Part shown: one piece after another, positions 15,278 to 24,593 of the stretch | How the letters are laid out: every line of letters starts with the position of its first letter | How positions within the stretch are numbered: the stretch's first letter is position 1 | Origin: HRBIN12 sp035762085 | GTDB taxonomy: Bacteria; Actinomycetota; UBA4738; HRBIN12 | Direction: 5' to 3' | Length of the DNA: 64,000 bases | Assembly: GCA_035762085.1 (NCBI GenBank) | Contig: DASTPT010000094.1 | Coordinates: 1-64,000 of the forward strand | Notes under the pieces: generated by a model | What the model was told of the DNA's origin: nothing | Seen by the model: the letters and a program-made list of their open reading frames with translations, nothing else | Databases searched by the model: none | Program-made: the position numbers and the translations under genes

Positions 15278-16510
15278 TCAGCCGAGCGCCGCGAGGAAGT
15301 CGTCGAGGTCGGGCTCGACGTGGAAGCTCGGCTCGAGCGTGCCCTCGAGCGCCTCCACGGTCTTGTAGCCGTTCCCGGTGACGAGCGCGACGGTCTCCTC
15401 CTCGGGACCGACCACGCCCTGCTCGACCAGCCGTTTCAGCACGGCGATCGTCACGCCGCCGGCGGTCTCGGTGAACACGCCCTCGGTCTCGGCGAGCATC
15501 GCGATACCCTCGATCACCTCGGCCTCCGTGCACAGCTCGACGACGCCGCCGGTGCCGCGCGCGGTCTCGATCGCGTACCAGCCGTCGGCGGGACTGCCGA
15601 TCGCGAGCGAGCGCGCGATCGTGTCCGGCTTGACCGGACGGACCTCGGTCGCGTTCGTCCGGAACGCCTGCGCGACGGGAGAGCAACCCTCCGGCTGGGC
15701 GCCGCTGATCCGGTAGGGCGTCGGCTCGACCGCGCCGATCGCCTCGAGCTCGCGGAAGGCACGGTGGACCTTCGTCATGAGGGCGCCGGACGCGATCGGA
15801 ACCACGACGTGGTCGGGCAGGCGCCAGCCGAGCTGCTCGGCGACCTCGAACCCGAGCGACTTCGAGCCCTCGGCGTAGTACGGACGCATGTTCACGTTCA
15901 CGAACGCCCACGGCAGGGCCTCGGCCACCTCGGAGCACAGGCGGTTCACCGCGTCGTAGTTCCCCCTCACGGCGACGACCTTCGCGCCGTAGGCCTCGGT
16001 CGCGAGGATCTTCGCGCGCTCCAGGTCCTCGGGCACGAACACGTAGCACGGCATGCCCGCCTTCGCCGCGTGCGCCGCGGTCGCGTTCGCGAGGTTGCCC
16101 GTCGAGGCGCAGCTGATGGCCTCGAACCCGAATGCGCGGGCCATCGTGATGGCCACGCTCACGACCCGGTCCTTGAACGAGTTGCTCGGGTTCACCGAGT
16201 CGTCCTTGACCCAGAGCGCGCGCAGGCCCACCCGCTCGGCCAGGCGGTCGGCGCGCCGCAGCGGCGTGTACCCGGCGCCCAGGTCCACGCGCGGGATATC
16301 CGGCCCGCCGGGAAGGAGGAGCTCGTAGCGCCACAGGCTCTGTGGCCCGGCCTCGACGTCCTTGCGGAAGTCGAAGCCGTCCACGTGCGCCAGGTCGTAC
16401 GCGGGCTCGAGGGGGCCGAAGCACTCCTCGCAGATCGTGCGGGCCTCGACCGGGAAGCGCGTGGCGCACTCCCGGCACTCGAGCGCCGCGGGGCTGGTGA
16501 TCGTGGTCAT
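15278..16510 (-). CDS. thrC: Threonine synthase
   Basis: A 410-residue PLP enzyme that converts O-phosphohomoserine to threonine, the last step of threonine synthesis. The PLP lysine is Lys113 in NPSNSFKDRVVSVA. The N-terminal CRECATRFP and CEECFGPL knuckles form the small zinc-ribbon seen in many actinobacterial and archaeal enzymes. The phosphate-binding loop is in ASTGNLANATAA. The ATG at 16510 has GAGGACGGGA upstream. It stands alone, without hom or thrB next to it. A short hairpin (ACGCCG/CGGCGT, 15243-15264) lies between its end and the convergent alkylsulfatase gene. Confidence 0.92.
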   Translation of the reverse strand: MTTITSPAALECRECATRFPVEARTICEECFGPLEPAYDLAHVDGFDFRKDVEAGPQSLWRYELLLPGGPDIPRVDLGAGYTPLRRADRLAERVGLRALWVKDDSVNPSNSFKDRVVSVAITMARAFGFEAISCASTGNLANATAAHAAKAGMPCYVFVPEDLERAKILATEAYGAKVVAVRGNYDAVNRLCSEVAEALPWAFVNVNMRPYYAEGSKSLGFEVAEQLGWRLPDHVVVPIASGALMTKVHRAFRELEAIGAVEPTPYRISGAQPEGCSPVAQAFRTNATEVRPVKPDTIARSLAIGSPADGWYAIETARGTGGVVELCTEAEVIEGIAMLAETEGVFTETAGGVTIAVLKRLVEQGVVGPEEETVALVTGNGYKTVEALEGTLEPSFHVEPDLDDFLAALG

Positions 16511-16585
16511 ACGTCCCGTCCTCGGCGTCTACCGCGAGGTCCGTAGCCTAGCGTCCCGTGGCCAGGCGACGCCCGGTGTCCCGAC

Positions 16586-16615
16586 TTGCACCGGCTGGAT
16601 GAGGGTCCCTAGCAT
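16586..16615 (+). promoter_or_regulatory. Putative promoter of subtilase gene
   Basis: TTGCAC (16586-16591), an 18-base spacer and TAGCAT (16610-16615), followed after 30 bases by the ATG with AAGGGAGG upstream. It fits a vegetative sigma promoter. Confidence 0.45.
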
Positions 16616-16645
16616 CGGGCGACCCCCGAGGAAGGGAGGACCCGC

Positions 16646-17992
16646 ATGCGCGGACGCGTCGCGGCCATGATGGCCGCACTGCTCCTCGGATCGCTGGTGG
16701 TATCGGCGCCCGTGGGCAACGCGGCGATCCCCGGAGCCGATCTGGTCCAGCTGTGCGAGAGCCTGTTCGGCGGCACGTTCGGCTCCCCGAACACGGAGAC
16801 CTTCGCGGCGTGCCAGTGGAACATGGCGTTGATCGACGCGTCGGACGACGGCAGCTACGGCCTCGCGACCGGCGCTGGCGTGAAGGTGGGCGTCATCGAC
16901 AGCGGCGTCGACTTCAACCACCCGGACATCGCGCCGAACCTGGACGTCGCCCTGTCGTGCTCGTTCATCTTCGACGACACGCCGACGGCCAACCCCGCCG
17001 AGATCGCGAACGGCGACTGCACGAACAAGACCGCCGTTCAGGACCTGGCCGGGCACGGCACGCACGTCGCGTCGCTCATCGCGGCGCCGGTCAACGGCGT
17101 CGGCATCGCGGGCGTGGCCCCCGAAGCGACGATCGTGGGGCTCAAGGCCTGCACCGAGCAGGGGCTCTGCTTCGTCGACTCGGTCGCGGCGGCGCTCCGG
17201 TACGCCGGCGACCAGGGCCTGGACGTCGTGAACCTCAGCCTGTTCGTCGACCCGTTCCTCTATTACTGCACGGACGACCCGGAGCAGCGCGGCATGCTGA
17301 AGACGCTCGAGCGCGCGGTCCGCTACGCGCAGCAGCGCGGCGTGCTCGTCGTGGCCTCCGCCGGGAACGAGACCGACGACCTGCAGCACCCCACGACCGA
17401 TGAGATCAGCCCGGACTGGCCGCCGGACTCCGCGGAGATCCGCTTCATCCACAACAACTGCCGCGTGGCGCCGGCCGAGATCGCCCGCGTGCTCACCGTC
17501 TCGGCGACCGGACCGATCGGGTACCCCGAGTACGACCTCTGGATCGCCGACTACTCGAGCGTCGGGATGTCGATCGTGGACGTCACCGCCCCCGGCGGCG
17601 ACTACTTCCGGGCGAGCGGGACCGTGCAGGACGCCGTACTGGGGGCGATCCCGATCGGCTCGGCGATCTGGAACGCGTTCGACCCGCTCAACGCCAACTT
17701 CCCGGGCATCACCACCACGGACGCCGGAGCCGGCTACATCTTCCTCAACGGCACGTCGATGTCGTCGCCACATGCCGCGGGGGTCGCGGCACTGGTCGTC
17801 GAGATGCACCCGGCCTGGGCCCCCGGCGCGGTGAAGGCGGCGGTGCAACGCACGGCCGAGCAGCTCCCCTGTCCCGAGGACTGGGAGCCGCTGTTCCCGG
17901 GCGACGACCGCCAGCGCTGCTACGGCAGGAACGGCCGGACGTCGTTCTTCGGCCACGGGCTCGTGAACGCCGAGGCCGCCGCCTCCGCGTAG
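16646..17992 (+). CDS. Secreted S8 subtilisin-family serine protease
   Basis: A 448-residue exported protease. Signal peptide MRGRVAAMMAALLLGSLVV with cleavage near GNA-AIPG. The catalytic triad is visible: Asp85 in VGVIDSGVDF, His137 in GHGTHVASL and Ser371 in NGTSMSSPHAAG; the oxyanion Asn241 is in SAGNE. Between signal and catalytic domain there are only about 50 residues, so a classical I9 propeptide is lacking. Several cysteines in pairs suggest disulfides. The Shine-Dalgarno AAGGGAGG and a promoter upstream are clear, and a strong terminator follows. It probably degrades extracellular protein. Confidence 0.9.
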   Translation: MRGRVAAMMAALLLGSLVVSAPVGNAAIPGADLVQLCESLFGGTFGSPNTETFAACQWNMALIDASDDGSYGLATGAGVKVGVIDSGVDFNHPDIAPNLDVALSCSFIFDDTPTANPAEIANGDCTNKTAVQDLAGHGTHVASLIAAPVNGVGIAGVAPEATIVGLKACTEQGLCFVDSVAAALRYAGDQGLDVVNLSLFVDPFLYYCTDDPEQRGMLKTLERAVRYAQQRGVLVVASAGNETDDLQHPTTDEISPDWPPDSAEIRFIHNNCRVAPAEIARVLTVSATGPIGYPEYDLWIADYSSVGMSIVDVTAPGGDYFRASGTVQDAVLGAIPIGSAIWNAFDPLNANFPGITTTDAGAGYIFLNGTSMSSPHAAGVAALVVEMHPAWAPGAVKAAVQRTAEQLPCPEDWEPLFPGDDRQRCYGRNGRTSFFGHGLVNAEAAASA

Positions 17993-18007
17993 CGGGCCCG
18001 TCCGTTC

Positions 18008-18045
18008 GAGATCCGGCCCCCGACTGGGCGCGGGGGCCGGATCTC
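18008..18045. terminator. Strong bidirectional terminator hairpin
   Basis: GAGATCCGGCCCCCG (18008-18022), 8-base loop, CGGGGGCCGGATCTC (18031-18045): a perfect 15-bp stem. It fills the gap between the convergent subtilase and ilvD genes and would serve both. Confidence 0.8.
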
Positions 18046-18047
18046 GT

Positions 18048-19727
18048 TCACCAGGTCACGGCGCCATGGTTGGCCTGGCCCACCACGGCCCCGTACTTCG
18101 CGAGCGCACCCTGCGTGTAGCGCGGGGCGGGCGCGGACCACTCGGCGCGGCGGCGCTCGAGCTCGGCGTCGTCCACCTCGACCGCGATCCTCCGCGCGTC
18201 GGCGTCGATCACGATCCGGTCCCCGTCGCGCACGAGCGCGATCGGGCCGCCGACGAACGCCTCGGGCGCGATGTGCCCGACGCTGAAGCCCTTCGTGGCG
18301 CCGCTGAACCGCCCGTCGGTGATGAGGGCCACCTCCTTGCCGAGACCCGCGCCGGCGACCGCCGCCGTCACCGCGAGCATCTCGGGCATGCCGGGCGCGC
18401 CCCTCGGACCCTCGTACCGGATCACGAGGACGTCGCCCGGCACGATCGCGCCGCCCGTGACCGCCGCGAACGCGTCGATCTCGGAGTCGAAGACCTTCGC
18501 GGTGCCGGTGAACACGAGGCCCTCGGCACCGGCCGCCTTCATCACCGCGCCGTCGGGCGCGAGGTTCCCGCGCAGGATCGCGGTCCCGCCCCACGGGTGC
18601 AGCGGCGCGTCGAACGCCCGCACGACCACGCCGTCGGGCGCCGGCGGGTTCACGGCCTCGAGGTTCTCGGCCTGTGTCTTGCCGGTCACCGTGAGGCAGT
18701 CGCCGTGCAGCAGGCCGTGATCGAGGAGCACCTTCATCACGACCGGCACGCCGCCGACCCGGTCGAGGTCGCTCATCACGAAGCGTCCGGCCGGGCGGAC
18801 GTCCACGAGGTGCGGCACGTCGCGCGCGATGCGGTCGAAGTCCTCGAGCTCGAGCCCGACGTGCGCCTCGCGGGCGATCGCGAGCAGGTGCAGGACCGCG
18901 TTCGTCGAGCCCGCGAGCGCCATCGTGACGGCGATCGCGTTCTCGAACGCTTCCGTGGTCATGATCTCGCGCGGGAGCGGGCCGCCGTCCGCGACGAGCC
19001 GGGCGGCGAGCGCTCCGGACTCGCGCGCCGCGACCTCGCGGCGGTAGTCGACGGCGGGTGGGCTCGCGCTGCCGGGGATCGACATCCCGAGCGCCTCGCC
19101 CACCGCGGCCATCGTGTTCGCCGTGTACATCCCGGCGCACGACCCGGCCCCCGGGCACGCCGAGCGCTCGACGCCCAGGAGCTCCTCGTCGGACAGGGTC
19201 CCCTTCGCGTGGGCACCCAGGGCCTCGAACACGTCCTGGATCGTGACGTCACGACCCTCGTAGGTGCCGGGCAGGATCGTGCCGCCGTAGAGGTAGACGC
19301 TCGGCAGGTTCAGCCGGGCCATCGCCATGAGCATCCCGGGCTCGGACTTGTCGCATCCGGCGATCCCGACGAGCGCGTCCATGCGCTCGGCGTGCATCAT
19401 GAGCTCGACCGAGTCGGCGATGAGGTCGCGCGACATCAGCGAGGCCTTCATCCCCTCGTGCCCCATCGAGATGGCGTCGCTCACCGCGATCGTCGTGAAC
19501 TCGATCGGCACGGCGTCGCCCTGCCGCACGCCCTCCTTCGAGAGCGCCGCGAGCTTGTCGAGGTGGTAGTTGCAGGGGGTCACCTCGTTCCAGCTGGAGG
19601 CCACGCCAACCTGCGGCTTGCCGAAGTCGTCCTCGCCGAAGCCGACGGCTCGGAGCATCGCGCGAGCGGGTGCGCTCCTCGGGCCCTCGGTGACCATCCA
19701 GCTCCGCGGTCTGCGGTCGGGGCTCAT
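18048..19727 (-). CDS. ilvD: Dihydroxy-acid dehydratase
   Basis: A 559-residue Fe-S enzyme of valine, leucine and isoleucine synthesis, which dehydrates 2,3-dihydroxy-3-methyl acids to 2-oxo acids. Cluster cysteines are in GIAGCDKSEPGM and CPGAGSCAGMYTANTM; the C-terminal signature is ALITDGRFSGATKGFSVGH. Full length. The ATG at 19727 has GGAGGTG upstream. It stands as a single gene with its own terminator. The other ilv genes are outside this window. Confidence 0.95.
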   Translation of the reverse strand: MSPDRRPRSWMVTEGPRSAPARAMLRAVGFGEDDFGKPQVGVASSWNEVTPCNYHLDKLAALSKEGVRQGDAVPIEFTTIAVSDAISMGHEGMKASLMSRDLIADSVELMMHAERMDALVGIAGCDKSEPGMLMAMARLNLPSVYLYGGTILPGTYEGRDVTIQDVFEALGAHAKGTLSDEELLGVERSACPGAGSCAGMYTANTMAAVGEALGMSIPGSASPPAVDYRREVAARESGALAARLVADGGPLPREIMTTEAFENAIAVTMALAGSTNAVLHLLAIAREAHVGLELEDFDRIARDVPHLVDVRPAGRFVMSDLDRVGGVPVVMKVLLDHGLLHGDCLTVTGKTQAENLEAVNPPAPDGVVVRAFDAPLHPWGGTAILRGNLAPDGAVMKAAGAEGLVFTGTAKVFDSEIDAFAAVTGGAIVPGDVLVIRYEGPRGAPGMPEMLAVTAAVAGAGLGKEVALITDGRFSGATKGFSVGHIAPEAFVGGPIALVRDGDRIVIDADARRIAVEVDDAELERRRAEWSAPAPRYTQGALAKYGAVVGQANHGAVTW

Positions 19728-19796
19728 CGCGTGCCACCTCCTTCGCCGGGACGTGCCCGCACGATAGCAGCGAAGCTCTGTCCGATGGACCTCGCG

Positions 19797-20576
19797 TCAG
19801 GCGGATACGAACGACAGGAGGAACGCGCCGGACGGGTCGAGGAGCGTCAGCGTCCGGCCCTCGATCCCGAACGTCGCGGCGCGGTCGAGCGCTTCGAAGA
19901 ACGCCGTCTCCTGCGCCATCACGTCCGGTTCGCACGCGATCGCGGTGGCCTCGATCTCGCCGACCACGATCGCGTCTGCATCGACCTCGTACGGGGCGCC
20001 GTATCCGTTGCAGCCACCGCTTCCCGCCAGCCTGCCCTCGGTGTCGAACGTCGCGGTGACCTCGGTCCCTGCCAGGACGGAGGACACGGTCCCGCCCTCG
20101 CCGCCGATCCCGTCGAGCCGCCATGCCGTCCCCTCGAGCGGCAGCGCGCGCTCTGCCGAGAACCGGAGCGCCGGCCCGCCGCCCTCGAGCAGCAGGTCCG
20201 CGCCGTCGAAGCGGTACGACGCGACACGACCGAGCGCCGCCACGAACGCCGCCTCGAGCGCCATCACGGGCTCGTCGCACGCCATCTCGGTCATGCCCTC
20301 GACGCGGATCGAGATCTCGCCGTCCTCGCCCACCTCGTACGTCCCGCCATAGAGGTTGCATGCGGCCGTCCCACCGGCCTCACCGTCCCGGAGCCGGATC
20401 GTCGCGCAGGCGTCGCCGCGCGCATCGGGCTCGAGGGTCGCGACCGAGCTCGGATCGAGGATCCAGGTGACGCCCATGAGCTCCGGGTCCGCGCCGCGCA
20501 CGGACGGGTCGTCGGAGCATGCGGCCAGGACCGCGGCGGTGAGGGCGATCGTGACGGCGAACCGGGGGGTGCGCAT
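19797..20576 (-). CDS. Lipoprotein with two META domains
   Basis: A 259-residue exported protein. Signal and lipobox are ALTAAVLAACSDD, with lipid attachment at the Cys. Two META-type repeats follow: one with ELMGVTWILDPSS and AACNLYGGTYEV, the second with LEGTAWRLDGIGG and GSGGCNGYGAPYEV. The paired Cys in each (GGTAACN...MACDEP and GSGGCN...IACEPD) probably form disulfides. META domains are found in HslJ-like stress or secretion-related proteins. The frame stays open far upstream to 21944, but only the part from the ATG at 20576 is coding-like. Outer-surface role unknown. Confidence 0.85.
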   Translation of the reverse strand: MRTPRFAVTIALTAAVLAACSDDPSVRGADPELMGVTWILDPSSVATLEPDARGDACATIRLRDGEAGGTAACNLYGGTYEVGEDGEISIRVEGMTEMACDEPVMALEAAFVAALGRVASYRFDGADLLLEGGGPALRFSAERALPLEGTAWRLDGIGGEGGTVSSVLAGTEVTATFDTEGRLAGSGGCNGYGAPYEVDADAIVVGEIEATAIACEPDVMAQETAFFEALDRAATFGIEGRTLTLLDPSGAFLLSFVSA

Positions 20577-20765
20577 CGGAAGCGTCCTTTCGGCGCAGGC
20601 GTCCAACGCTGGGACGTACCGATGACCGCGGTCGGTTCCGCGGCCGAGGTGATCGCCCGGCCGACGCCGCTCATACCATGATGGACGACCCCGGGCATCC
20701 GCGAGACGCTCCCCACGGCGATGGGGCAGGATGACGGAGAGCCCGACCGAAGGAGTGACCCCTCG

Positions 20766-22190
20766 ATGCCCGCAGTGCCGCGTCCCGCGGAGCGCTCGTG
20801 GTGGCTCGAGGAGGCGCTCGCCCGTCCGGAGTTCGTCGGTCCGGCCACGCCGCCGCTGCGCGGCGACACGACGGCCGACGTCCTGATCCTCGGCGGCGGG
20901 TACACCGGGATGTGGACCGCCTGGTTCCTGAAGGAGCGCGAGCCGGACCTGGACGTCGTCCTGCTCGAGGCCGACATCTGCGGGGGCGGGCCGAGCGGCC
21001 GCAACGGCGGCTTCTGCGACGGCTGGTGGGGTCACATCGGCGACATGGTGCAGACGTACGGGGAGGCCGACGCGCTCGAGCTGCTCATGACCTGCGGGCG
21101 CTCGCCGGCCGAGATCGGGGCCTGGTGCGAGCGTCACGGCGTCGACGCATGGTTCACGCAGGGCGGCGACCTCGCCGTCGCGACGAGCCCCAGCGCCGAG
21201 GGCCGGTGGGAGGGCACGATCGAGGCCGCGCACCGCCTGGGCGTCGAGGACGAGTACCGCGCGCTCACGCCCGAGCAGGTCCAGGAGCGCTGCGCGTCGC
21301 CGGCGTTCGGCGGCGGCATGCTGATCGCCGACGCCGCGAACGTCCAGCCGGCGCGGCTCGCTCGAGGGCTCCGCAACATCCTGATCGAGCGCGGCGTCCG
21401 GATCTTCGAGGGTACGCCCGTCACGCGCTTCCGCGCCTCGAGGCCGGCGGTCGCCGAGACCCCGGGCGGCACGGTCCGAGCCGGTGAGGCCGTGATCGGG
21501 CTCGGCGCATGGGCCACGTGGTGGCGGGCGTTCAAGCCGATCCTGACGGTCCGCGGCTCGTACATGGTGATCACCGCGCCGGCGCCGGAGCGGCTCGAGC
21601 AGATGGGGTGGACCGGTGGCGAGCAGGTGCGCGACATCCGCTCCTCGATCCACTACGGGCGCACGACCCCGGACGGACGGATCGCGCTCGGTCTCGGCGG
21701 TCTGCAGCCCGATCTGGCTCGTCGGATCGACCGCCGGTACGACTACGAGGAACGGTACGCGGTCCGCGTCGCGCGGGACGTCGCGCGGCTGTTCCCCGCG
21801 TTCGCCGACGTGCCGGTCGAGGCGGCTTGGGGCGGTCCGATCAACGTGAGCGGGTTCACGATGCCGTTCTTCGGCTCGATGGGCGCCGCCGGCAACGTCC
21901 ACTACGGCGTCGGGTACACGGGCAACGGCGTCGGGCCGAGCCACCTGGGCGGCAAGATCCTCGCGGCCCTCGCCACCCGTGCCGAGGACGGCTTCACGCG
22001 TCTGGCCGTCGTCGGCCGGGAGCCGAAGCGCTTCCCGCCCGAGCCGATCCGCTCGCCGGGGATGATGCTGGCGAACGCGGCGATCCGCCGGAAGGACGAT
22101 CTGGAGGACGCGCGCCGGCGCGTCGACCCGCTCACGGGGTTCGTCGCCCGACTGCCGCGCCGGATGGGCTTCAACCTGGGTCCGCGATGA
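20766..22190 (+). CDS. FAD-dependent amine oxidoreductase (DAO/PuuB-like), copy 1
   Basis: A 474-residue D-amino-acid-oxidase-fold flavoprotein related to gamma-glutamylputrescine oxidase and similar amine oxidases. The FAD motif is ADVLILGGGYTGMWTAW, and GGGPSGRNGGFCDG is the second family signature. The C-terminal flavin contact is in VGYTGNGVGPSHLGGKIL. The ATG at 20766 was chosen over 20721 because AAGGAG lies 10 bases upstream and the paralogue begins at the equivalent place. It overlaps the next gene (its paralogue) by 4 bases. The pair probably oxidises a secondary or primary amine with release of H2O2 and aldehyde; substrate not known. Confidence 0.85.
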   Translation: MPAVPRPAERSWWLEEALARPEFVGPATPPLRGDTTADVLILGGGYTGMWTAWFLKEREPDLDVVLLEADICGGGPSGRNGGFCDGWWGHIGDMVQTYGEADALELLMTCGRSPAEIGAWCERHGVDAWFTQGGDLAVATSPSAEGRWEGTIEAAHRLGVEDEYRALTPEQVQERCASPAFGGGMLIADAANVQPARLARGLRNILIERGVRIFEGTPVTRFRASRPAVAETPGGTVRAGEAVIGLGAWATWWRAFKPILTVRGSYMVITAPAPERLEQMGWTGGEQVRDIRSSIHYGRTTPDGRIALGLGGLQPDLARRIDRRYDYEERYAVRVARDVARLFPAFADVPVEAAWGGPINVSGFTMPFFGSMGAAGNVHYGVGYTGNGVGPSHLGGKILAALATRAEDGFTRLAVVGREPKRFPPEPIRSPGMMLANAAIRRKDDLEDARRRVDPLTGFVARLPRRMGFNLGPR

Positions 22191-23623
22191 GGCCGAGGCG
22201 CCGACCGACGGACCTCCCGCGCCCGGCCGAGGGCTCGTGGTGGCTCGAGGAGTGCCTGGCGCTCCCGGAGTTCGCCGGCCCCGACACCCCGCCGCTCGGA
22301 CGCGATACGAGCGCCGACGTCGTGATCGTGGGGGGCGGCTACACGGGCATGTGGACGGCGTGGTCGCTGCTGGAGCGCGCGCCCGGGATCGACGTCGTCC
22401 TGCTGGAGCAGGGGATCTGCGGCGGCGGGCCTAGCGGACGCAACGGCGGGTTCTGCAACGGCCTGTGGGAGGAGGCCGACCTGCTGATCGCCGAGCTCGG
22501 GGCCGAGGGCGCGCGTCGGACCGCGCTCGCGGCCGAGGCCTGTGTCCGCGAGATCGGCGCGTGGTGCGAGGAGCATGCGGTCGACGCATGGTTCGACCCC
22601 GTCGGGCACCTGGGCGTCTCGACCTCGGCGTCGCAGGACGGGGGATGGCGACCCACGGTCGAGGCGGCCCAGAGCCTGGGCTCGGACTGGTACCTCGAGC
22701 TCGCGCCGTCCGAGGTGCGCGAGCGCTGCGACTCGCCCGTCTTCCGCGCCGGCGTCCTCACGCCCGGGGCCGCGATGGTCCAGCCGGCCCGGCTGGCGCG
22801 AGGGCTCCGCCGGGTCCTGCTCGAGCGCGGCGTCCGGATCCACGAGGGCACGCCGGTGACGCGGTTCCGCGGCCGCGACGGCGCGGTCCACGTCGAGACG
22901 CCGGGCGGGACCGTGCGCGCCAGAGCCGCGGTGCTCGGCCTGGGCGCATACGCGGCCCCGCTGCGACCGTTCCGCCGCACCGTGCTCCCCCGGGGGACGT
23001 ACATCATCCTCACCGAGCCGATCCCCGACCGCCTCGACCGGCTCGGGTGGACGGGCGGCGAGGGGATCTACGACCTCCGCACCGCGCTCCACTACGTGCG
23101 CACGACGCGGGACGGGCGGATCGCGTTCGGTGCGGCGTCCTCGCGCGCGGGCCTGGGGACCGGGCTCGGACCTCGGCTGCGGTACGACGAGCGGAGCGTC
23201 CGTCGGCTGCTGCACGACTTCGCGCGTTGGTTCCCCGCGCTAGCCGACGTCCGGTTCGAGTGCGCCTGGGGGGGGCCGATGGACGTGACCGCCCTGCACA
23301 TCCCGTTCTTCGGCACGCTGCCCGGGGGCGGGGTCCACTACGGGCTCGGCTACACCGGCGGGGGCGTCGGCCCGTGCCGGCTGGGCGGCAAGATCCTGTC
23401 GGGCCTGGCGCTCGGGGTCGAGGACGAGCACACGACGCTGCCGCTCGTCGGCATCCGACCGCGGCCCTTCCCTCCCGAGCCCGTCCGCTCGGTCGGCGCC
23501 GCGATCGCGCAGGAGGCGATCGTCCGGAAGGACGAGGCCGAGGACGAGGGCCGCCGCCCGAACCGTCTCGTCGACCTGATCGCCCGGCTGCCGCGGCGGA
23601 TGGGCTACCACCTCGGCCCGTAG
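22187..23623 (+). CDS. FAD-dependent amine oxidoreductase (DAO/PuuB-like), copy 2
   Basis: A 478-residue tandem paralogue of the preceding gene, with the same N-terminal SWWLEECLALPEFAGPDTPP, FAD motif VVIVGGGYTGMWTAW, GGGPSGRNGGFCNG and C-terminal GLGYTGGGVGPCRLGGKIL. The ATG at 22187 overlaps the stop of copy 1 (ATGA). The two differ most in the substrate-facing middle, which suggests divergence in specificity after duplication or an obligate heteromer. A truncated third relative lies at 60162-60632. Transcriptionally coupled to copy 1. Confidence 0.85.
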   Translation: MRPRRRPTDLPRPAEGSWWLEECLALPEFAGPDTPPLGRDTSADVVIVGGGYTGMWTAWSLLERAPGIDVVLLEQGICGGGPSGRNGGFCNGLWEEADLLIAELGAEGARRTALAAEACVREIGAWCEEHAVDAWFDPVGHLGVSTSASQDGGWRPTVEAAQSLGSDWYLELAPSEVRERCDSPVFRAGVLTPGAAMVQPARLARGLRRVLLERGVRIHEGTPVTRFRGRDGAVHVETPGGTVRARAAVLGLGAYAAPLRPFRRTVLPRGTYIILTEPIPDRLDRLGWTGGEGIYDLRTALHYVRTTRDGRIAFGAASSRAGLGTGLGPRLRYDERSVRRLLHDFARWFPALADVRFECAWGGPMDVTALHIPFFGTLPGGGVHYGLGYTGGGVGPCRLGGKILSGLALGVEDEHTTLPLVGIRPRPFPPEPVRSVGAAIAQEAIVRKDEAEDEGRRPNRLVDLIARLPRRMGYHLGP

Positions 23624-23693
23624 GCGGCCGCGTTCGGCCTCCCGACGCGCCGGTGTCGCCGTCGTAGGCTGGAGGTTCACGGGGGAGGATCTC

Positions 23694-24593
23694 GTGGCCG
23701 ACGTCATCGTGGCCGACAACCTCACGAAGTCCTACGGGACCCGTCGGGGCGTGGTCGAGCTCACCTTCACGGTCGCCCCGGGTGAGGTGTTCGGTTACCT
23801 GGGGCCGAACGGCGCCGGCAAGACCACGACGATCCGCACGCTGCTGGACCTCCTGCGCCCGACGAGCGGCCGGGCGACCGTGCTCGGGATGGACACGCAC
23901 CGCGACGCCGTCCGGATCCACGGTCGCGTCGGGTACCTGCCGGGCGAGTTCTCGCTGTACGAGCGGATGACCGGCGGGGAGTACCTGACGTACCTCGGCA
24001 ACCTGCGCGGCGGCGTGCCCGCCGACCACGTCCTCGACCTGGCCGAGCGCCTGGACGTGGAGCTCGGGATCCGCATCAAGACGCTCAGCCACGGCAACCG
24101 GCAGAAGCTCGGTCTGGTCCAGGCGTTCATGCACCGACCCGAGCTGCTGATCCTGGACGAGCCGACCCAGGGACTGGACCCGCTGATCCAGCAGGTGTTC
24201 TACGAGCTCGTCGAGGAGACCCGGGCCGACGGGCGCACCGTGTTCCTGTCCTCGCACGTGATGCCCGAGGTGGAGCGCGTGTGCGACCGTGTCGGGATCA
24301 TCCGCGAGGGTCGGCTCGTGGCCGTCGAGGACATCGGCGACCTGCGCGCGAAGGAGATCCGCACGCTCGACGTCCACTTCGCCGCCCCGATCCGACCCGA
24401 CGCGTTCGACGGCGTGCCGGGCGTCCACGAGGCCGCGGTGGTCGGCGACGCCGCGCGGATCACCGTCGGCGGCCCGATGGATGCCGTGATCAAGCGCGCC
24501 GCGGCGTTCGAGATCGTCGACCTGCGCAGCCACGAGCTCAGCCTCGAGGAGATCTTCCTCACGTTCTACGGGGGTGACGGCGGTGGCGAGTGA
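23694..24593 (+). CDS. ABC transporter ATP-binding protein (ABC-2 type exporter)
   Basis: A 299-residue NBD of the DRR/CcmA-like class. Walker A GPNGAGKTTTIRT, signature LSHGNRQKLGLVQAFM (LSHGN in place of LSGGQ, as is common in this class), Walker B LLILDEPTQGLDP, H-loop FLSSHVMPEVE. The C-terminal 70 residues form the usual extra beta domain. The start is GTG at 23694 with GGGGGAGG upstream. It overlaps the permease gene by 20 bases, so the two form a transporter pair. Substrate unknown. Confidence 0.88.
   Translation: MADVIVADNLTKSYGTRRGVVELTFTVAPGEVFGYLGPNGAGKTTTIRTLLDLLRPTSGRATVLGMDTHRDAVRIHGRVGYLPGEFSLYERMTGGEYLTYLGNLRGGVPADHVLDLAERLDVELGIRIKTLSHGNRQKLGLVQAFMHRPELLILDEPTQGLDPLIQQVFYELVEETRADGRTVFLSSHVMPEVERVCDRVGIIREGRLVAVEDIGDLRAKEIRTLDVHFAAPIRPDAFDGVPGVHEAAVVGDAARITVGGPMDAVIKRAAAFEIVDLRSHELSLEEIFLTFYGGDGGGE

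Noticed and set aside
20577..21944. Extension of the META-domain lipoprotein frame upstream to 21944
   Set aside because: The signal peptide and lipobox start at 20576; the upstream part is shadow of the FAD oxidoreductase gene on the other strand.
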